A program made the position numbers and the translations under genes. DNA of 9,376 nucleotides from CAVPEW01 sp050247895. Its GTDB lineage: Bacteria > Actinomycetota > Acidimicrobiia > Acidimicrobiales > VFJN01. How positions within the stretch are numbered: the stretch's first letter is position 1; every line of letters begins with the position of its first letter. The stretch lies in NCBI GenBank assembly GCA_050247895.1, contig JBFWTJ010000149.1, positions 1 to 9,376 of the forward strand, written 5' to 3'. Below the pieces are notes generated by a model. That model had not been told where the DNA came from, searched no databases, and saw only the letters and a program-made list of their open reading frames with translations. Below are positions 6,382 through 9,376 of this stretch, in pieces.

Positions 6382-7695
6382 TCAGCCGAGGTGGCCGGCC
6401 AGCACGTCGAGCGCGACGGCCCGGGCGGCCTCCCGAGCGGCGAGGTCGCCCTCGGTCGCGTTCGGCCCGGGCTGCGCCTGGTCGAAGCCGTGCCCAGCCC
6501 CGGGGTACACGACGATGTCGTACGGATCCGGTGTGCCCAGGGCCTCGGCGACCTGCGCCGACTGGACCTGGCGGGCACCGCTGCCGTGATCGGTGCTGCA
6601 CAGCTCCACCAACGGATCCTCCGAACCGTGCAAGATCGTCAGGTCCGCCGTGGGCAGGTACTTGTCCTCGAGCGCCACGGCCGGAGACGTCGAGGTGGAG
6701 ATCACCCCGCTGGTACCGCAACCTGGGTAGAAGGACACGCCGACCTCGAAGCCCGGGCGGCCGGGGGCCAGGTCGGGCAGGACCACGTCGACCTCCTCGC
6801 CGTGATCGGCGCGGAACCGGTCCAGCGCGTGGTCGAGCTGCCAGTGCAGGGCCAGCATGGCCATCGTCCCGCCCTGGGAGAAGCCCACGACGCCCAGCCG
6901 GGTGCAGTCGACCTCGGCCATCGCGCACAGGTAGCGCGATGCGGAGTCAAGGTCGTAGATCCGGTTGACGACGACCTCGGCGTCCGAGTCCATCGTCTCG
7001 GGGATCCGGTCGAGGTCCTCGTGGGCGTCGCAGAAGCCGCGCGCCTCGTAGCTCGATGGCATGAGGACCAGGTAGCCGGCCTGGGCCAGGCGGTCCCCCC
7101 ACTCCTGGTACTGCTCCTCCAGCTCGTCCGCGCACGGCCGGTCGCCCTTGCCTTTGCCCTTCCCCTCGGGCATCTGGTGCAGGCCGCCCGAGCCGTGCAG
7201 CACCAGGACCGCGGCGCCCGGCCCGTTCGGGTCCGACCACTGGGGCCGGAAGACCTGCGCCGGCAGGGGTAGGTCCTGGCCGTGCCAGGACCCGGGGATC
7301 ACGACGAGCTCCGACTCGACGTCGACCACCGCGGGGTCGGGGCCCGCGGCCAGGTCCTCGACCGGGCAGCCGCCCAGGGCCGGAACGTGGCGACAGGTCG
7401 GCCGGGGACCGCTCAGGTCCAGGGCGACGTCGGGAGCCGGCGGATCGGGCTCGGGCGCCGTCGGCGTGTCGGCCAGGCCGAGGCCCTGCTCCACCGGATC
7501 GGACTCGGCGCGGCCCGGGCGTCGCTCCGCTTGCGGTGTCGAGCGCCCGACCACGGGGGCCGCGAGGTGGGTTGCGGGTGGGGCCGGGTGGCCCGCGCCG
7601 ACCTGCGGCTGGGCCAGGGCAACGCCGCAGGTGAGGGCGGTGACCGAGGCGGCGAGGGTGAGGCCTGCGGCGGCGCGGCGGCTGGAACGGTTCAT
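6382..7695 (-). CDS. Secreted dienelactone-hydrolase-like alpha/beta hydrolase
   Basis: 437 aa from ATG 7695, preceded by AGAGAGG (7700-7706). The N-terminus is a Sec-type signal peptide: RSSRR, a hydrophobic core, then GVALA-QP with probable cleavage after A28. Residues about 30-100 are a Pro/Ala-rich linker without recognisable fold. The catalytic domain has the oxyanion strand VLVLHGSGG (163-171), nucleophile elbow GFSQGG with S273, acid GSEDP with D360, and GAGHGFD with H402. This order and spacing match the dienelactone hydrolase family, which cleaves esters or lactones. Eight cysteines (101, 110, 188, 222, 257, 264, 326, 366) remain after the signal peptide, an even number in keeping with disulfides outside the cell. 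A GKGKGKG tract (178-184) follows the oxyanion loop. The nucleophile is Ser rather than the Cys of classical dienelactone hydrolase. Substrate unknown. It is 157 nt downstream of the permease gene, probably a separate unit. Confidence 0.85.
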   Translation of the reverse strand: MNRSSRRAAAGLTLAASVTALTCGVALAQPQVGAGHPAPPATHLAAPVVGRSTPQAERRPGRAESDPVEQGLGLADTPTAPEPDPPAPDVALDLSGPRPTCRHVPALGGCPVEDLAAGPDPAVVDVESELVVIPGSWHGQDLPLPAQVFRPQWSDPNGPGAAVLVLHGSGGLHQMPEGKGKGKGDRPCADELEEQYQEWGDRLAQAGYLVLMPSSYEARGFCDAHEDLDRIPETMDSDAEVVVNRIYDLDSASRYLCAMAEVDCTRLGVVGFSQGGTMAMLALHWQLDHALDRFRADHGEEVDVVLPDLAPGRPGFEVGVSFYPGCGTSGVISTSTSPAVALEDKYLPTADLTILHGSEDPLVELCSTDHGSGARQVQSAQVAEALGTPDPYDIVVYPGAGHGFDQAQPGPNATEGDLAAREAARAVALDVLAGHLG

Positions 7696-7698
7696 GTG

Positions 7699-7706
7699 TC
7701 CTCTCT
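7699..7706 (-). promoter_or_regulatory. Shine-Dalgarno of the secreted hydrolase
   Basis: AGAGAGGA on the minus strand ends 3 nt before ATG 7695, with its AGG core 4 nt away, slightly close. It fixes the start: the longer frame up to 7833 would put non-homologous, non-signal sequence in front of an obvious signal peptide. Confidence 0.6.
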
Positions 7707-7761
7707 GGTGTGTCGGCGACGAGAGGCGGGGTCCGCGCCGCGACGAGCACGACCAGGGGTG

Positions 7762-7822
7762 CCCACCTGCGTGGGACGGCCCCGGCCCGGACGTCCTGGA
7801 GTACCGGACGCGGTGGGCCGGG
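7762..7822 (-). terminator. Tandem hairpins after the ABC permease gene
   Basis: The longer hairpin has outer arms CCCGGCCC (7781-7788) and GGGCCGGG (7815-7822) and inner arms CGTCC (7792-7796) and GGACG (7806-7810), with a further GG/CC pair around AGTA. A second hairpin, CCCAC-CTGC-GTGGG (7762-7775), follows it in the direction of transcription. Together they occupy the middle of the 157-nt gap between the permease stop (7853) and the hydrolase start (7695). They could end the ABC transcript or form part of the hydrolase leader. I see no clear hydrolase promoter in the rest of the gap. Confidence 0.4.
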
Positions 7823-7852
7823 CCCCCTAACACGGTGACGTCGCGGCGGGGT

Positions 7853-8605
7853 TCAGTCCTCGCCGCCGGTCAACCGGAGGTGCCGGACTCGCCAGGTGGC
7901 CAGGACCAGGCCCGCGACGGTGACCAGGGCCAGGCGGGTCAGGGCCGCACCGCCCCCGGGCACGCCGTCGCGGTGCAGGTCGGTGCCCGGCGGGCCCATC
8001 CCGTCGTAGGCGGCGATGCCCAACCATCCGGGGCACAGCTGGGCCAGGCCCGACAGGGCGGCACCCAGGAGCCGCTCGACCAGGATGAGGAAGGTGATCG
8101 ACCACACGGCCGCGCGGCGGACCGCGGCGCCGATGAGGACGAACACGGCCAGGTAGCCGGCGGTCACGAACACGCTGCCCCATGCCAGCGCCGCCGCTGC
8201 TTCCGGGAGGCCGGCGGCGACCGCGGCGAGCGCCATCGAGGGCACCACCGTGACCAGGGCGATCAGCCAGCCCCCCAGCCACCGGCCGACCACGATCGTG
8301 CCGAACCGGACCGGCGTCAGCCACGTCAGGGCGAAGGTCCCGGAGCGGACCTCCGCCCCGAGGACGGCGTCGCCCACCACCAGGCAGGCGAAGGGCACCA
8401 CCAGCCCGTACAGGCCCAGCGCCACCACGCCGCCGAAGGCCTCGACCCGGTCGTCGCCCAACTGGGCGAGCAGGCCGAACAGCACCGCGCCGGCGCAGGG
8501 GAGCAGCAGCAGCGCCCAGGCCCGGGTGGGCAGCGCGGCCCGCAGCACGTAGGCGACGATCGCCAGGAACGGCGAGGCCCGCCGGTCCGGCGCGGTGGCG
8601 CTCAC
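7853..8605 (-). CDS. ABC-2 type transporter permease
   Basis: 250 aa from GTG 8605. About six hydrophobic segments are visible, at roughly 28-48, 56-78, 107-133, 139-161, 166-190 and 222-238. Between the second and third, GDAVLGAEVRSGTFALTWLTP followed by GRWLGG resembles the ABC-2 permease pattern in which an E-x-x-x-GT segment precedes a short loop and a helix. There is no signal peptide and no large extracellular domain. The gene follows its likely ATPase partner by 73 nt on the same strand, and the pair would form an exporter, with the permease as membrane subunit. The open frame extends upstream to 8758, but that part overlaps the ATPase gene, is arginine-rich and unlike a membrane protein. 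AGG ends 3 nt before GTG 8605, a weak SD. The transported substrate cannot be told. Confidence 0.8.
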   Translation of the reverse strand: MSATAPDRRASPFLAIVAYVLRAALPTRAWALLLLPCAGAVLFGLLAQLGDDRVEAFGGVVALGLYGLVVPFACLVVGDAVLGAEVRSGTFALTWLTPVRFGTIVVGRWLGGWLIALVTVVPSMALAAVAAGLPEAAAALAWGSVFVTAGYLAVFVLIGAAVRRAAVWSITFLILVERLLGAALSGLAQLCPGWLGIAAYDGMGPPGTDLHRDGVPGGGAALTRLALVTVAGLVLATWRVRHLRLTGGED

Positions 8606-8651
8606 CCGCCTGCCGTCCCGTGGTTCGGGGCCGCCACGGTCCCGGCCCGTC

Positions 8652-8678
8652 GCCGGCCGGTGCGACCGCCGGGCCGGC
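8652..8678 (-). repeat. Inverted repeat between ABC ATPase and permease genes
   Basis: GCCGGCC (8652-8658) and GGCCGGC (8672-8678) are perfect 7-bp inverted arms abutting the ATPase stop codon, with a smaller GGT-GCG-ACC fold inside. It may be a weak intercistronic stem-loop that tunes the ATPase/permease ratio, or a chance product of high GC content. Confidence 0.3.
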
Positions 8679-9376
8679 TCACCGCACCACCTCGCGGAAC
8701 AGGCTCTCCAGGCTGTCGTCGAGCGGGCGGACCTCGAGGAGCCGGGCATCCACGTCACGGGCCACCCGGGGCAGGGCCAGCGACAGCTCCCCGGCCCGCA
8801 GCGCCGAGACGACCACGTCGGGCCCGTCCACGGTCACCCCGACGACGGCGTCGAGCCCCACCAGCGCGGCGGCCAGGTCCCGGGGGGACGACGTGCGCAC
8901 CCGCACCCGGCGGGGCCGGTCGCCGATGGCGTCGCGGATGGCGTGGCGGCCACCGGCCGCGGCCAGCCGTCCCCGCACCAGCACGACCTGGCGCTCGGCC
9001 AGCCGCTCCACCTCGTGCAGCACGTGGGAGCTGACGATGACCGTGCGACCCTCGTCGCCCAGGCGCCGGAACAGGTCGATGAGCGCGACCCGCTGGACCG
9101 GGTCGGCGCCGTTCAGCGGCTCGTCGAGCACCAGCACCGTGGGCCCGGTGACCAGCGCGGCGGCGATCTTGGCCCGCTGGCGCATCCCCTTGGAGAACCC
9201 GCCGACCCGGCGGTCGGCCACCCCGGTCAGGCCGACGACCTCGATGCAGCGGTCGGGAGCGTCCCGGTCGGCGATCCCGTGCAGCGTGGCCGCGTAGCGG
9301 ACCAGCTGGCGGGTGGTCCGCGCTCGGGGCACCGCGTCGTCCTCGGGGACCAGGGCCAGCGCCCGTTGGGCGTCCC
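8679..9376 (-). CDS. ABC transporter ATP-binding protein (5' part beyond window)
   Basis: 231 residues are visible, ending at TGA 8681-8679; the N-terminus with Walker A lies beyond base 9376. The visible part opens with LALVPEDD, the Q-loop region with Glu in place of Gln as in many ABC-2 exporter ATPases. Then come the signature FSKGMRQ (60-66), Walker B VLVLDE (80-85, catalytic E85), the D-loop as NGADP where most relatives have GLDP, and H-loop SSHVL (H117). After about residue 140 there is a C-terminal domain of alternating strands ending in DDSLESLFREVV, the usual tail of ABC-2 type drug/lipid exporter ATPases. A GTG at 9332 is internal and not the start. It powers the permease encoded immediately downstream. 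Confidence 0.92.
   Translation of the reverse strand, partial: DAQRALALVPEDDAVPRARTTRQLVRYAATLHGIADRDAPDRCIEVVGLTGVADRRVGGFSKGMRQRAKIAAALVTGPTVLVLDEPLNGADPVQRVALIDLFRRLGDEGRTVIVSSHVLHEVERLAERQVVLVRGRLAAAGGRHAIRDAIGDRPRRVRVRTSSPRDLAAALVGLDAVVGVTVDGPDVVVSALRAGELSLALPRVARDVDARLLEVRPLDDSLESLFREVVR

Noticed and set aside
7144..7167. Short purine/pyrimidine-biased repeat considered as a microsatellite or phase-variation tract
   Set aside because: It is an in-frame GGC/AAG alternation encoding the GKGKGKG tract of the hydrolase; units of six bases cannot cause frameshifts.
7148..9034. 628-codon plus-strand frame opposite the hydrolase, permease and ATPase genes
   Set aside because: It is a shadow of three real minus-strand genes; its composition is Gln/Gly/Arg/Pro-rich with no recognisable domain.
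1..9376. Mobile element, CRISPR array, toxin-antitoxin or defence island
   Set aside because: No direct repeat array, transposase, integrase or attachment-site duplication was seen; the tRNA is intact with no partial copy nearby, and all genes belong to ordinary chromosomal families.

Overview
The window is very GC-rich, with almost every third codon position G or C and frequent GTG starts. It encodes an actinobacterial-type LeuRS whose adaptor and insertion segments resemble the mycobacterial enzyme. The gene order (LCP/LytR_C gene, then rsfS, then tRNA-Ala and leuS) is one I recall from actinobacterial chromosomes. My best guess is a high-GC actinobacterium, possibly of the Acidimicrobiia. 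The order and genus are inference. It looks like ordinary chromosome: there is no IS element, integrase, CRISPR array or phage gene, and no gap between genes exceeds about 160 nt.

Layout: (1) 1-1534, plus strand: the 3' part of a membrane-anchored LCP-like/LytR_C protein, then rsfS (ribosomal silencing factor). RsfS has no ATG/GTG/TTG that would give a full-length protein, so it probably starts at CTG 1133. (2) 1544-1568: a hairpin separating the convergent units. (3) 1577-4569, minus strand: leuS followed downstream by tRNA-Ala(GGC), which seems to have its own promoter in the spacer. leuS itself has a -10-like hexamer 7 nt before its ATG, a leaderless arrangement. (4) 4645-6312, plus strand, divergent from leuS: an adenylate-forming fatty-acyl ligase of the FAAL-like type. 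(5) 6326-6353: a perfect 12-bp hairpin between convergent genes. (6) 6382-9376, minus strand: a secreted dienelactone-hydrolase-like enzyme, preceded in transcription order by an ABC-2 type permease and the 3' part of its ATPase, which runs off the right edge.

Functionally, the left half is translation housekeeping (RsfS, LeuRS, tRNA-Ala) plus one envelope protein. The right half is a lipid-activating enzyme, a secreted hydrolase and a drug- or lipid-exporter-like ABC pair. Nothing in the sequence ties these right-half genes into one pathway. I found no clear new multi-gene system. The observations most worth following are the non-canonical rsfS start, the LCP domain that has lost most of its catalytic residues, the acyl ligase that has FAAL motifs but seems to lack the FAAL insertion, and the eight-cysteine secreted hydrolase with a Gly-Lys repeat.
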